In this document: piece by piece, positions 11,376-24,802 of the stretch
Layout: each line of letters opens with the position of its first letter
Numbering within the stretch: position 1 is the first letter of the stretch
Source: Sipunculus nudus
Taxonomy: Eukaryota; Annelida; Sipuncula; Golfingiida; Sipunculidae
Assembly: GCA_026874595.1 (NCBI GenBank)
Contig: CM049311.1
Span: 23,043,176-23,107,175, forward strand
DNA length: 64,000 nucleotides
Direction: 5' to 3'
The notes under the pieces: model-generated
Told to the model about the DNA's origin: nothing
Database searches by the model: none
The model's input: only the letters and a program-made list of their open reading frames with translations
Translations under genes and position numbers: made by a program

Positions 11376-12141
11376 ATAAATCCCTCATACTTCAGACAAA
11401 TATATTATGTCATAATGATTAAAATAAACTCCAAATTATATTGCCCATTTGCATTTAGTTAAATACCTCAGTTGAATGACTTAATTTCACGGGTTCTTAA
11501 AGTTGCAGGCCGTCCACATTCCAAGAACATCAATTGTATAACCATAGTGTTTATTTACGAAAAATATTGGTATACACAGTAGTGAAGCACATGAATATAT
11601 GGTTCAGATGCAATATACACGTTGGCTGTGACTACTCATTGGCACCTTCAGCTACTATATCGTATCCTGTGCATCATCCACTTTGTTTTTAGGCAACATG
11701 AACATACGTAATGTGGTGGTATTATTCAACAAAATGCTAACCTAGGATGCCAGAAAACAGTACGACTTTAGCTGTACTGATAAATCTTAAGTATATTTCA
11801 GATTTAGATATCTTCGAAATAAAGTCACCTACATAGTTTGGCAGAGTAAGTTGGTATACCAGGGTCATGTTTTCTCCATACCAAGTCGTACACATAATAA
11901 TACCAGAGCCAGATTATCAGGTGAAGGTGGAACTGATGGGAAATTGTTGAGGGTTGCCATAATACTATAAGAAGAGGCAAGACCGTAGAATTCGTTTTCT
12001 ATCTTAAAGATCAGGATTGCATGAGGGTTCATGTAACAGAGTTCACAAGGAACCCTCTATTTTGTGTTACATGCTTTTTTGCGTTTACCGAATCATAAAA
12101 CAAAAAAGTATGAATAGTCAAATATTTTACATTGACCGCCA

Positions 12142-12371
12142 ATTCAACATTATATGTGAGGCGATTTTAACCTGTTATGCTGATGCTCCAAGACAGTTGC
12201 CTATAAACGTTTGCTCCATGCTATATTGATATATTTCATTTCACAAGGTACAACTTACAAGCTGTCGATTTACAAATTCATACGAGACTGAATATAATTG
12301 TTCTTAAACTGCCCTTACAGAACTAACTAGGAGTGTTTTCGTGTTACATAAGTTTTTCATGATTTACAACA
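12142..12371. repeat. Direct repeat, copy 2 of 2 (about 230 bp)
   Basis: Partner of the repeat at 11,141-11,375. Both contain the same GACAGTTG(T/C)CTATAAACG block. Only copy 1 abuts the minus-strand coding-like fragment. Confidence 0.8.
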
Positions 12372-13964
12372 TAAATGTCTGTCAACATTACCAATCTTAT
12401 CATTCTCTGTGATGATTTAACATTTTCTTCTTAGGAGCAATCGTAACATGGCCAAAGGTAAGATGTAATGAACACTTAGGATAAATGCACACAATGTTAC
12501 ATTAATGCAATAAATATATTGAGTGATTGAGTGAGTATTTTGTTTTTGCTTCTCTTTTATCGGCCAATTTTACCTATATTCAACAATATTATATTAATAT
12601 ATAATTCCCGTTGATATTAATTAAATTTGAGTTAACCTACTTATTTGAATTAATTTGTATTAAAAAGAAAATCTAATCAGTTCCCTGACTTTTACAGTTG
12701 GAATCTTCTTGTGTTCATTTATTTGCAAGGAGAATTTTCTTTTCAAAGTAGACAAGCAGTATTTTTTCGTGACTCCTACATTAATACATATATGTTTTAA
12801 TGCAATTACCTATGCTCTTTATTTCCTGTTATCGCGTTTCTCGTATATATTATTCTGCACTAACACTGCACTGATGTGCAAACTATGGACTTATTATTCT
12901 AGCTAAGTTGTTTTTCAGTCTTTTAACTGTATTTACTATAACCATTACGTTCCCTTCTCGTCTGGCTATTTTATATAACGCTCAAGTTTAGAAATGGTAG
13001 TAAAGGCTTGTACTTCAATTGGTAGTTAAGATATATGTGAATATATGTCTTTATATGTTTTCCCCTTTATGAACAATAATATTTTATAATTAAGTAACTC
13101 GTTTTCAATGATACAAAAATAAGTTAGGCCTATCATACCTGTTAATGGTTTTAAAACTGGTAATAAGAACTAATACAGTTTGAATTCAGAGAATACTCAT
13201 ATTTTGCTGTGGAATGCATTGACGTGTATATGCTAAGATTCTATGACATTCCTTCGTTTTTCAAAATATCCGTTGATGAAAATACTTTTTTCTGGTCAAT
13301 ATATTGCTTGTAAGTTTGGGAATGTCTATTTATATCACAAGATCGAATGTCAGGGCAAGAGTCCATTGATTTTTTCAACCTGCAAATGTATAAGTTAATA
13401 ATATGTTTTGTGTTCCTTTGCTGATCGTTAGAATCATATGGGTCTTCTTGCATGTACAATTTAAAAGCTGTAAAGAAGGAGAGTCTTATTACACAGGGTC
13501 ATAAGACAATTAAGTCTAAAAAATTGTTTGATTTCAACCAAAATACTAGTAAATCAGTGGTTGAATGGGATCGTTGGTGAGAGTAATTTTAAAATGTAAT
13601 TGCATCCCCGTTTCCGTGATAATGCAAAGATTATGTAAAAGGGTATAAGGGGATTCCTCCATCGTTGAACACGCTTGTTTGATTAGCATTTTTTTAAAAT
13701 AGATATATAATAATAACTTCCTTTCAAGAGGTATCATATTACGTATGCATAGAGAGGAAAAAAGAACCTTTGACAAAATGGACACGCGTCAGTGTTCAGC
13801 TCACATAGTGCTCCCTGTATAAAAGTGCACACTTTTCAATCATTATTTTGTCAACTTGCTTGGATTTCCTTGGTGTATTGCTTCTTTTTTTGAGGTAGAA
13901 TTCTGATAGTACAAAGTAATGCCTACAATGACGTACATGCCAACAAATCAGTGGTCAAATCCAT
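12372..13964. other. Spacer, nothing recognised
   Basis: AT-rich sequence with short open frames of no recognisable character on both strands. Confidence 0.5.
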
Positions 13965-13994
13965 GTATATATATAGAGAGAGAGAGCCAGAGAC

Positions 13995-14025
<31 letters not shown>

Positions 14026-14139
14026 GAGATACAGAGAGAGAGAGATGGATCTAGAATACACAGAATGTTGGGCGAACCGACTTCTCTGTGTATTCTAGTT
14101 CCATCTCTATATACTATATTTGGCATGGCTATTCATACA

Positions 14140-14210
<71 letters not shown>
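13965..14210. repeat. Composite palindrome with AG/CT and TA arms
   Basis: A 21-bp arm at 14,044-14,064 (GATGGATCTAGAATACACAG plus A) is inverted at 14,085-14,105 with one mismatch and a 20-base loop. Outside it, (AG)n on the left mirrors (CT)n on the right, and TATATATA mirrors (TA)n. The whole 245-bp block is therefore an imperfect inverted repeat. Confidence 0.85.
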
Positions 14211-14212
<2 letters not shown>

Positions 14213-14699
14213 TTTACTTCTCTGTGATTAGAAAATGTTCATATTATTATCCTGGCTGGTTGGTTTGCTGCAACCCTAAAACTCTGACGGTATGGATGTA
14301 ATACATGTTCTTAGAAATTATGTTTCGCATTTTAACTCTTTTTTTCTTTTAACTACACATAAGTGAAATGATTACTAAACAATGTCAGTTGGTTAATCTT
14401 TAATTATCTCATGTAAACCATTGGCACCATATGACTAAGTCTGCTACAACAAATAGAAATAGACGTGACTAGGTGCAGATGAAAAGGCATGTTGTGAGTT
14501 TATACATGGGTATTTTTCTTACTATTCCGATACCTCCATAATGCATTAAACACCGCGTACAAATTTGATGAAAGCAAATAATTGAGCTGTTGCTTCCATG
14601 CTTAGCGAAAAGTATTAGTCAACCGCTACGTTGAATAAAACCTCAATATGTAGAGATAACGATCGCCTGTTTCTTATGACTAGTGGCTCCCATGCATAA

Positions 14700-15180
14700 A
14701 GAATAATGTTCATATACAGAGTATATTTACACGCAGTGGGTTGTTATCCAAGCAATAATTCACTCTCGGATCCTACACAGATATACAGGAACATCAATTG
14801 CCAAACTCCTCTATCATACCGAACATCGAACTATATGGCCAATTATTAATCTGGAAAAATTGAACTGGTTGCCAGTGTTTTCACTCATCAAATGCTTCAA
14901 TCCTAATAAATATAAATATATTTGTAATGCTCTCAAATTGCTCTCCAGGCTGAACGGTTTAATGTGAGCCCTCCATTTTTATTTCGATACGAAACGATCA
15001 CTTTTTTAAACTGTACATTACAATTTTGGCTTTCACATTTGACACTAACCTTGAGGATGTATGTTATCCACGCTCACCAATAATTAACATCCCCTTCGTG
15101 TACAGATATGATCATTGAGCCACCGAGAATGTTTCGCATGATGGCTTGAGGAGTATTGAGCTCTTTACCTAAGGATATAT
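14700..15180 (+). pseudogene. Possible LINE RT C-terminal remnant
   Basis: A translated trace reads LEKLNWLPV followed by a basic or aromatic stretch. Further on, GVLSSLPKDI resembles the LxWLPV and LWNSLPxxI blocks near the C-terminus of CR1-like non-LTR retrotransposon proteins. It is interrupted by stops. The likeness is short and by eye, so the call is tentative. Confidence 0.3.
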
Positions 15181-15369
15181 ATATAATTTATGTATCATGT
15201 GTGTTTTGGTGCATGTGTGTATTTGTTTGTGGTTTTTGTTTCCTTTCTCGCTGCAAATTTTGCATTATATATATTTATATACGGGAGTGTTTATCGTTTC
15301 TACGGCAAATGGAATAAAACAAAATCGGGAAAATAATGAGCCGAACCCGTTGGTGAACGACCCAGAGCA

Positions 15370-15615
15370 CTGTTGGTTAAATTTGTGAATCCCCAATGTA
15401 AGAGCAAGGTCATTGCAGCAAGGGATCAGGCATATCCATTGTGGAGGACTTAACTAAGAAAAGGCTTCATTTGTTGTCAAAAGCAAAAAAATCATCCAAA
15501 TGTAGAAGCTGCTTGGACAGCTTCTAGAGTTATTGTAGTAAAATTGAAAAATGGTCAGAAAAAGTCTCTTACAAAGCTGAGGGACCTTAATAAGTACGGA
15601 ATGTCAGCTGCTTGA
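15370..15615 (+). pseudogene. LINE ORF1 C-terminal remnant
   Basis: Reading across small shifts gives IVEDLTKKRLHLLSKAKKSS, then EAAWTASSRVIV, LKNGQKKSLTKLRDLNKYG and a stop. This matches the layout of the short C-terminal domain of animal LINE ORF1-type proteins (ENLTKxxxxLLxxA, then AWTxxGRVxVK). Its place about 0.9 kb upstream of the LINE endonuclease start at 16.5 kb fits one element with ORF1 then ORF2. Confidence 0.5.
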
Positions 15616-16489
15616 TGATGATATTTTGGGTATAGTAAAATGTTGTTTTTGTTGCTTTATGGTGGCTCAATATGAATAATTTCAGTTTGACCATAATTTT
15701 GTTAAATACTAGAACATGAGATTTTATGTGAATTATATTACATTTTGATATAACATATCATAACGTAAAGATCACTTAACACACATAAAGGATACAGCCA
15801 GAAGTTTGATAGTAAACTGGATGGAGTTTTGGTAATATGTATATTTTTTTCAGAAGTAATGAGTAAATGATTTTTCAATGTACTATATTTCAGTTTTATA
15901 TCCAGCATACATTTATATACAATCTGATGATATTTGATTAATGTGTGATAATGTTCAGGTGTACAATCTCATTTATTTAAAAAAAAACATTTGGACAACT
16001 TGTTATCCTAGAGAATATTTGTTTCAACTATTATACTGGAAAATATATATGCTCTGTTCCTATTAATTATGTATAGTTGTTTCATTAGAGGTTTACTTGT
16101 GTATAAATATATAATCCTCAAGAAGTCTGTAAAATGCAAATAATGCATTTACTTTTCTTTGGGAAACTATAGGAAGGGCAGGTGCACCAAAGGCCCTTGA
16201 ATGAAATATATTTTTACGGTAATCTGTGGAGTGGACAAAGGCCATGGTGGACCACATGTTTCTTGTTCTGAATAGCTCATTGGTGGTGTCAAGGAGGGAA
16301 ACCTTTAATACCTTTTTTATTTACACTTTGCACTTTTGTATTTTGTATTGACTTTGTATTTGTACTCACGATGAAAAGGGAGCTTAGAGATAACCTTGAA
16401 ATTGGTGCTAGCATTAGAATGGAGTCTGTGTTGTACATGTTTTGGTTGTTTTCAGTCTTTCTCAAGAAAATCCTGACTTAAAAGGGTGG

Positions 16490-19460
16490 GTATTTTAGCC
16501 TGGTAACTTTAAATATGAGGGTACTTAATGATTATAAGAAGAGAAAAAGTGAATATAGATGGTTACATAAGCAAAAATCAGAACAATTTTTTACAAGAGA
16601 CTTACAACACAGCCACGGTAGAAACTTATGGAAAAATGAATGGGTAGGTACTGCTTTCTGGTGCCACGGAACTAATCAAAGCAAATGTGTAGCTATCCTG
16701 ATATCCTGGATTTTAACAAATCCAGGATAAAAAACAAGGAGACGGATTTGCAATAAAACATTGTTATAACAAAATCGAATTGCTGCAGGTAGAAATGTGA
16801 TAGAGATTTAATTCTTTGAAAAGGAAATAGATGAGAAAAAAAAAAGAATGAGAAATAATTGAAAATAAAAAAAAAGAAGAAGGAACAATATTAAGTTCCA
16901 AAATAAGGTGGCATGAATTAGGGGTGAAAAATAATAAATATTTTTTTTAAATCTAGAAAAAAAGGAACTCCGCTAAAAAGACCATGAAGAAATTAATTTT
17001 GAAAGATGGAGGAATTGTTGTTAATGAAAATGATATTTTATATCAGACTTCCAATTATTATGAAAATTATATTCATCCACATTGAATAAACATGAATCAT
17101 CAATACAAAATTGTATGAATACTGATAATGAAACGATCCTGAATGTTGAAGCTCAGAGTCAGTGTGATTTGAAATAAAACACAGTTATTAATGAAAACAA
17201 ATAAAAGCCCAGGAAATGATGGTATTAATGCTGAATTCTACAAAACATTTTGGCATATCTTTGGGAAATACTTAGAGGATAGTTTAATTATTCAAGTGAA
17301 ATTGGTAAACTATCAGCCTAGCAGAGACAAGCTATTATTACTATGAATGATAAGAATAAAGACCGCACAAACATACAAAATTGGAGACCAATCTCACTAC
17401 TAAATGTGGATTACAAAATTAGAACAAATGCATTGTCTCTTATTTTGCAAAATGTTATTCCAAAATTGATTCATTCAAACAGGTTATGTAAAAGGAAGGG
17501 ATATATTTACTAGTAGTAGGCTACTAAATGCAGTAATTTTACTTACAGAAGAACATAGGGTGGAAGGCCTAATTCTTGCATTAGATTATGAGAAAGCTTT
17601 TCGAGCATCCTTCATTACCTGGATAAAAACCCTATATAGCAATATAAGCAGCTGTCTCAATAATAATGGAACAACTTCCCAATATTTTTTTCTGTAAAGA
17701 GAGGAGTGCGCCAAGGCGATCCTTTATCCCCGTATCTTTTTATTCTGTGCATAGAACTTTTAGCAATAATGATTAGAAAAAAATGAAAAATTATAGGAGT
17801 AAAAATTTATGGTCAAGAAATAAAGCTGATGTTATTCGCTGATGATATAACAGCATTAAGTTAAAATATTGAATCGGCAAAAGAACTATTAAGAGCAGCA
17901 GACATATTTAGAAAGGTATCAGGATTAAAATTGAATAATAATAAAACAGAAGCAATTGGGATAGGCTCAAAAAGAAATGAACTCCCAAATCCCTTACATT
18001 TAAAATGGCCAGAAGATAGTATTAAAATATTAGGTATATATTTTTCATGTAATGTAGAAAAAGCTGTCCATCTGAATTTCGATGAGAAAATAAGGAAGAT
18101 GAAAATAGCTGCCCAGATCTGGAAAACTAGAAATTTGACCTTAATTGGTAAAATACAAATAATTAGGTCATATCTTACATCCAAATTCCAGTATATTTTT
18201 ACATGCATCACAGTACCTCGAAAATCTTTGTTGGAAATAAATAGAACAATATTTGAGTTTCTATGGAACTCAAAAAAGGAAAAACTTTAAAGAACTTTAA
18301 AGATGCTACCAATATAATATAGAGGACTGAATGTACCTCATACAGAAAGTGTTATACAAATATATTTAATTTCATGGCCGAAAAATATGAAAAAAAATAG
18401 AGAAAATCAGCTGATGATTATTTGGGATAAGATATTTAAAGATAATGGATTGGATCTGAGCCGTTTGTTAGAATGTGAATGTATTAATGAATTTATTTCA
18501 ATGCTCAATGTAAATATATTATATATAGATCTTTTAAAAGCCTTGAATAAAGTTAGATACAAGAGGAGCTTCATGCATCAAGTCATTTGGTTTAATAAGA
18601 ATATAGGCTCATGCAGCAAAGTTTATTTTAGTAAGTGTTCGTACGAGGCAGGACTGATTAATATTAAAGATGCATTTGATAATAATAGAAATGTTGTGCC
18701 CTTCACCACATGGCAGAATAGGGGTGTTAAATTGTTAGAGTATATAAACTGGTGGGCAATTCTTCAAAAACTAAAAAAGTTCATGTATGTATCTAGAAAG
18801 AGAGAGAATTAACTCAACGGAATAAACTCTAGTTTTACTTAAGGTGAACTTGATAATGGTAAAGTATTAGATCTGAATTCCTGTAATTCAAAAAAGATTT
18901 ATGAAATATTGGTCAGCTCAGTAGATTCTACATGTAAATACATTATCCCAAGAATTTTTAGATGTTGTGATACATGTATTTTAGAAAATATTGACTAGTA
19001 GAAAGAATTTTATCTAGCTTTCAAAGTTTGTATAGATACTAAAACCAGATGTTATCAGTTTAAAATATTGCACAATATTTCAGCTAATAAAATTATTGGT
19101 TAAATACACGGGGAATAATTGATAATAATCTCTGTACATTTGGTCACCTGGAGACTGAGACTGTTGAGCATCTTTACTGTTCTTGTTACCTATCTATTCA
19201 GAATCTTAGCAAAATTATATTCTGGACAAAAATTATGTACTCTTGAGGAATCCTAATTTTGGTGTTAGTATCAATTTATACCTTATCTTATCCCAAGTGT
19301 TACATGTATCAGAGCAGGCAAAAGAATCAAAATCAATCATTTGACAGATTAAAAAAATACCTGAATAATATTCGAAATATTGAATTCAATATATTTGTGC
19401 GAAAAGGAAACACAGTTCTTTTCTATGAAAGGTGGCACTCTATCAAGGTATAACATTTTG
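16490..19460 (+). pseudogene. Degraded L1/Tx1-like LINE, endonuclease and reverse transcriptase
   Basis: Plus-strand remnants occur in the correct order. An endonuclease start lies at 16,515-16,712 (LWKNEWVGTAFWCHGTN, then CVAILI), after which most of the endonuclease is missing. RT motifs follow: KSPGNDGINAEFYKTFW (about 17,206), IQNWRPISLLNVDYKI (about 17,375), [20 protein letters not shown] (about 17,700) and LFADDITA (about 17,832). C-terminal parts are at 17,931-18,290 and 18,387-18,812, and a tail ends FYERWHS near 19,440. The NWRPISLLNVDYKI block is characteristic of the L1/Tx1 group. Many stops and frameshifts show it is dead. YADD appears as FADD, a common variant. Confidence 0.82.
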
Positions 19461-20344
19461 TTAAACTAATTAGAGATGTATAACATATTATTTACACAAA
19501 CAGTCATGTAAGTGTGTAAAGCTTGTTTTTTAACTTCTATGTATATTTGTATATACATAGTAGTATACTTCAATATATTCATGTATACCTACAAAAAAAG
19601 CTCTGTAAGGTACCAGGCATTGGCTGGTGTTCACATATGACGCCATGGCTTAATTAGCTGAATAATTAAGCTAAACAGTAGTCGCTTCCATTCACCAAGG
19701 CTCTTCATGGTTGCTTAACCGATGTTTATTCCTGCCTCGCTGGTCACCTAAAATAAGCTAAACTGCTTATCCAATGCAGGCAGAATATGTGCATTTATTT
19801 TTTTTATTTTCCATAATGTATAATTTGTATTGGAATTCTTCAGTTTCTGAGTTTTCAGAAAATGTTTTATTTTTTTAAATGGGCCTTTTTCAATAGTTTC
19901 TTGAATACCTCACTTATACACAACACTACCTTCCACTGGTCTAAGCTTGGATAGAATGTCTGAAGGATGATACCCAACTAACGAGTCAACTCTTAATGAA
20001 AAAAATGGCAAAAGCACGAAGGGCCAGGTCGAGTCTAACAAATAATGATGTCTTGATACCCCGGTAAGGCTGCGTTTCATATTGTTTTCAACAGTGTAAG
20101 AACAGTGTCGAAAATAAAACGTCATCCGGGCATTTGGTTGTCCTAAATCATTCAAAGGCTCCTTGCCTTTATACCAGGACAAAACGTTGTCAGATTCATT
20201 GTAAATTATCTCGAGTATAGGCCAGAAAGAACACACGAATCAAGTACAACGTAATCGTATTTAAATATATAGGAAATAATGTCTTATATGGCAAACGGTA
20301 AAATATGGCTTTATATATTATGGCAAATTTCATTTTGTTTGTAG
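19461..20344. other. Spacer with a coding-like minus-strand frame
   Basis: Contains short hairpins such as CTATGTATATTTGTATATAC with its inverse at about 19,540. An unassigned 108-residue minus-strand frame at 19,910-20,236 has fairly ordinary amino-acid composition but no motif that I recognise. Confidence 0.35.
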
Positions 20345-20586
20345 CTCTCAAAAGACGGTTATAAATTTAATGCATATAGAAAGATAGATGTAAAAAACAG
20401 GAAATTACTTTACGTCCAGAGCACAGTATGGAGTGCAAAAGACTGGTTTAACCGTGAGGATAATTAATTAGCTTTTTTTGCCGGAGCGGGTGATATGACG
20501 GCAGTGCACGAAGTTCAGCTTATAAGTTTATAATAATGAAGACGTTTGTGATGTTAGTGAGAGTATGATATTCTTACCAATGACAG
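20345..20586 (+). pseudogene. Copy D, second exon of second FN3-like domain, decayed
   Basis: Follows a TTTGTAG acceptor and starts LSKDGYKF, corresponding to LSQDGH in copy B. The family block GDMTAVHEVQ (copy C: SDMTKTHEIR) is readable. A TAA near 20,465 and a one-base loss in the segment that should read KVYNNE break the frame. It ends at a plausible AATGACAG|GTACTT donor. Confidence 0.68.
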
Positions 20587-20824
20587 GTACTTGTACTTGA
20601 CATTTTATATAAATATATACTCTTTTTGACCTATATGAATATATAACCTAAATGTACTTTATCTGTACAAAATGTTGGGCATGATCAAACTAGAATCATT
20701 ACCAAAACAGCGTATTAAAAGAGTACTAAATTCTATTGCGAGTTTATCATGATAATGACATGTGGGGAGATGATGAGGTATTCCCGTAAGTAGCGGGTAT
20801 TCTGGTTTTAATTTTATTTTTATT

Positions 20825-21109
20825 TCAAACAACATATGATGAAAGGATGGGTAAGTTTTTTATTAGTGTAAACGTTTTAATTGATTGGTTTGACTGCATT
20901 GAATAAGCACTCAAAGTGTACACTATAGTAGTTAGTATACGTAACTGGTAAACACATTTTTTCTTGTAAACAAACCTCCTTTTGCAAAATCTACGGGGTT
21001 TTTTTTCCATTTCTTTTTGCTCTATTAACTGAGCCATCCGAGCTGTATCTAGTATTCTTTGTATGGCGTCTGTCTGTCCATGTGACTCTTCTGTATGATA
21101 ACAGGGCAC
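20825..21109 (-). other. Unassigned minus-strand open frame
   Basis: The first 45 residues (ESHGQTDAIQRILDTARMAQ, then LIEQKEMEKKPRR) are charged and coding-like, and a GT lies shortly afterwards. The remainder looks random. It could be a lone exon or chance. Confidence 0.2.
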
Positions 21110-21989
21110 AAATCGTACCTTTAGTCAGGTCCATATCTTAACCTTTAATCACAAGTGAAGCTCCGCTTTACGACAAGTCATGGTTATATTACTCATATCA
21201 AATGGAACTGAATGGAGGTCAACATTTTTTCTGCATAAGGACAGCATGGTTATCGGTTTCAGCACTGTTTCGTTAGATTCGAAACGTTTTAACCATTAAA
21301 CATAAAATCAAGCGTTACATGAGGCCAGGTTGTGGTAAAATTATTTGTAAATAAGGTCTTTATGATACATATTAATGTATTTTGGCCCTTTAAAGAATAT
21401 TATGGAAATGGATATCATTTCTAGAGCTGAAACTTTTTATAAGTATCACAATTGTAGGATTATATGTTTATTGGATTGATCAACCGTGAAAGGAAAAGTG
21501 TGACACACGTGAAACACACGGAATCTAATTGAAAGAAGAAGGTCATTTCGAAGACAAAACGCTTTGACACTTTTTAAGCATAAAAATATAAACGCAGGAC
21601 ATTAAGGATTCATTGATATTGAGAGTAAGTAGGGTCTGGGAGAAATATCAATTAACGTTCTAAGAAGAATATTTACAGCTTTCCACTTTGACAATTTAAA
21701 AGGAAATCTTTTTTATTTTTGTTTTTCGTAGGGTGCAATGACGAGCTTTACCTCCAAAATGACAGAGAGAAAATGAAGGACTGGTAATCTCATAATAATG
21801 CACAAACTTTATTTATAAGCTTTAATGTAATGAAAACTTTTAGTGAAGTTTTAGAAAAGCAGGGTTTGGTGATTTATTACAGCTAATTATTCCTACAATT
21901 AATGATAATCAAATGTATATTAATTTTTGGCTGTTTCAAATTGTTTATATTGTTTCCTTTTATTCTTAATGGTGGTACATTATTGTATT

Positions 21990-22177
21990 CCCTTGAACAC
22001 CTGGAGCTCAAACGCTGTAAAAGGGCCTTCAAATATAAGTGAAACAAATGCAACCACAAAGAGCAAAGCACTGGACATTATCTCAACAATCTCCTCAGAG
22101 AACACTGGCCTTATTGCTGAAGCTGTGGTTTCAGTGGTCTTTGTGATCACAAATAATGTCCTGCTGGTATATATTAG
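21990..22177 (+). pseudogene. Copy D, transmembrane exon
   Basis: Open frame of a Ser/Thr-rich stalk (NISETNATTKSKALD) followed by a hydrophobic helix (LIAEAVVSVVFVITNNVLLV) and YIR, ending at ATTAG|GTAAGTG in phase 2. Length, phase and the YIR ending match the transmembrane exon of copy B. The 5' border is uncertain. With the broken exon at 20,345, this is what remains of a fourth family member. Confidence 0.6.
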
Positions 22178-23318
22178 GTAAGTGTGTGCAGTGTTAAAAA
22201 GCATATTTCATGAAGAATAAATAATACTCGTGTATTACACATTACATGTAATTCATAAACAGGTAATTTATACCGGTAAGAGACGTTTTAAAATTAATAG
22301 ATTCTTTGTACCCTCTACTTTCTTCAGCTTTGGTATAACAATGTCACCTTTACTCTCATACATGAATTACATTTTTGAACTACAATTATATTAGAGGTTT
22401 CGCTCATTACCATGTCTAGACAGTTCATGATTTTCATATTTAAGTAAAAAATGTAAAAGTTTAAGTTGCTCAGTTTCTGTACTAGTATACTATACTCACT
22501 TATATTCGTATTAAACAGAATGTTAAAGCGTGGCACAAAGAAATGTCTGATAACCCAAAGGCAGTTGCTTGAAGTGAAGTGTGAACACGTGTAAATTAAC
22601 ATTTTTTCCAATTTCTTACTTTTAGAAGTGACGTTTTATAGATTCCTCGTAAGTAAAATATCAGTTATCTCTCCTCAACTCCTTTGGGGTTAGCTTAAAT
22701 TTCTCTTTTTTTCTGAAATAAACTCAATGATACAGACATGTGAATCACAGAAAAAAATCAACGTCCCGGAAAGAGAATTATGTTATAAAATGTATTTTAA
22801 ATTCAAATTAAATTTCAGCTGTAGCCGCAAATTTTTATGAAATTCTAACAATTTAATTGTTATATCGCCGAAGTGATTGCTTTGAAACAAATTCCATTTG
22901 ACGTATGTGACAGCTATTTTTTTACAATTGGGTAAATAACACAAGTTGCATGATTGAATGCATTAACATACCTTCAATTGAATTTCATCTTATTCCCACC
23001 GAACTATTATTATTAGTAGTAATCTATATAAATACTGATACAACTGGCATTATCACTTTTTGTAAATTCAAAGGTCCATAGGAATCTTTTAACTTAAGCC
23101 TATTTCCATTTATCAAATCTAGAGAATATAGGATCACTGCACCTTTTCACTGGACACATAAACCGTTATCATTATTATGATAACAAAAGTAAGTTTAGTT
23201 TGCAGAGGCTTTAACCTTATTGACGAGCCGACAGGTGAAAGAGGTTATCAACTATTGTTGTTTTTATACTTCGGTCGCTCTATCTCTCTCTCTCCCTCTG
23301 CTCCTAGCACCATCCACA

Positions 23319-23377
<59 letters not shown>

Positions 23378-23962
23378 ACGTGTGTGTGTGAGAGAGAGAG
23401 GGATGTACCATAAATATCTCTATGTATCATTCTAATAAAAACATGGCGAGTGAAATGTTATTCCCGTAACAGTTAAGATTAACATATTGGTTTCATTTGA
23501 ATTTTCATCATATAATTTAAACATATGTATAAAAGGGTAAGGTCATCAATATCAACGTTTTCTATGACAAATTGTCAAATCATGACAAAGAAGGCAAAGT
23601 AATGTCACTGTTTGTTGTGATGGAATCAGCTTCATTACTTATATTTGATAGTATCCTGGCTTAATATTGGTCATATACCAGACAAGGTCCTATATCGTTG
23701 GTATCCTCTCTACCATCTGTCAAAAATAATATAATACATTACACCTGACTCATTAATTAAATAAAATTAACCATATGGCGTAACGAAATATGTATTAATG
23801 TGTATATACTTGTACGGGCTAATTATTTTAAGTCAGGAAAGATATTAAGCACACATTAGACATCAATTTAAGATTTGAAATCATTTTCTTTTAGAAAAAA
23901 AAGGTCCTGTAATCGATGGGCACAAGCAAAGCGTCAATTCGATTTTTAAAACAAAATCTGCC

Positions 23963-24011
<49 letters not shown>

Positions 24012-24559
24012 GAAAGCCCATAACATTAAAAAGGCATCAGTTTCATGTTTGAAATATACCCATGCATTATCAACTGAGAATTCGAGTAAATTCTGGGATA
24101 GAATTTGAATAAAACATATATTTCAACAAAACTTTTACAGATAAGGAATCCGTTTTATCCGAGGAACACATTCAGAAACCGGCTAATTTTGTGTCCATCT
24201 AGGGGCATCTAATATTTGAAAATGTTTCTTTCACGTGTCTCGTCATATTAAGATAGTAGTAATATTCAACAGAGAGAAATCGATCTGCTATTGTAAGTTG
24301 TACTCTTTGGTGTAGTACACACAAATGAATCATACCAAGCAGCTATCTCCGGAGCAATATGTAGACATTTTTATTTCTAGGTATTTTAGCTCTGAAATGA
24401 ATATGCACTGATACTTGGTGTCTTGACATCAGGACACAATACGTCATAGTAAGGAACATCACCTCGCGTCTTAAATAGAGTCTGTATTTAAGTCGACTGA
24501 TGACGAATGAAATGTATTTGTTCTAACTACAATCATAATCTTGATCAACCTTTTTACAG
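22178..24559. other. Spacer between copies D and B
   Basis: No family cytoplasmic exon follows copy D, and no first FTP exon precedes copy B here. Microsatellites lie at 23,323-23,374 (TA, followed by GT and AG runs) and 23,967-24,007 (TA). The last 110 bp (from about 24,450) are closely similar to the sequence before the FTP exon of copy C. Confidence 0.55.
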
Positions 24560-24802
24560 ATGAGCGCTTGAGAGATTTCTATATCCGTGTTGGCAACAGC
24601 AGCAATATAACACAGCATGTCTTCTGCACATACAAGGCAGGCTGGGTAGAACGTCGTGCGGGGGAGACGTTCAAGTGTAAAAGTACATTAGTCGGCAGCT
24701 ATGTCAGTCTACAGAAGACTAACGATAAAGGGTTTAACGATGAGGGAGGTCACGGATGGCTACAGCTGTGTGAGGTTCAAGTGTTTGGCTTCGAGATAAG
24801 AA
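24560..24802 (+). CDS. Copy B, FTP lectin domain, second exon
   Basis: Encodes the second half of an FTP (fucolectin/tachylectin-4/pentraxin-1, F5/8-type) domain: ERLRDFYIRVGNSSNITQHV, then two cysteines and LQLCEVQVFGFE. The RxxxFxIRVGN block and the terminal LCEVxVFG are hallmarks of the family, which binds fucosylated glycans. It begins after TTTTTACAG in phase 1 and ends at AAGAA|GTAGCT in phase 1. It is nearly identical to copy C at 54,393-54,635. The first FTP exon was not found upstream, so this copy may have lost half of the lectin domain. Confidence 0.78.
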
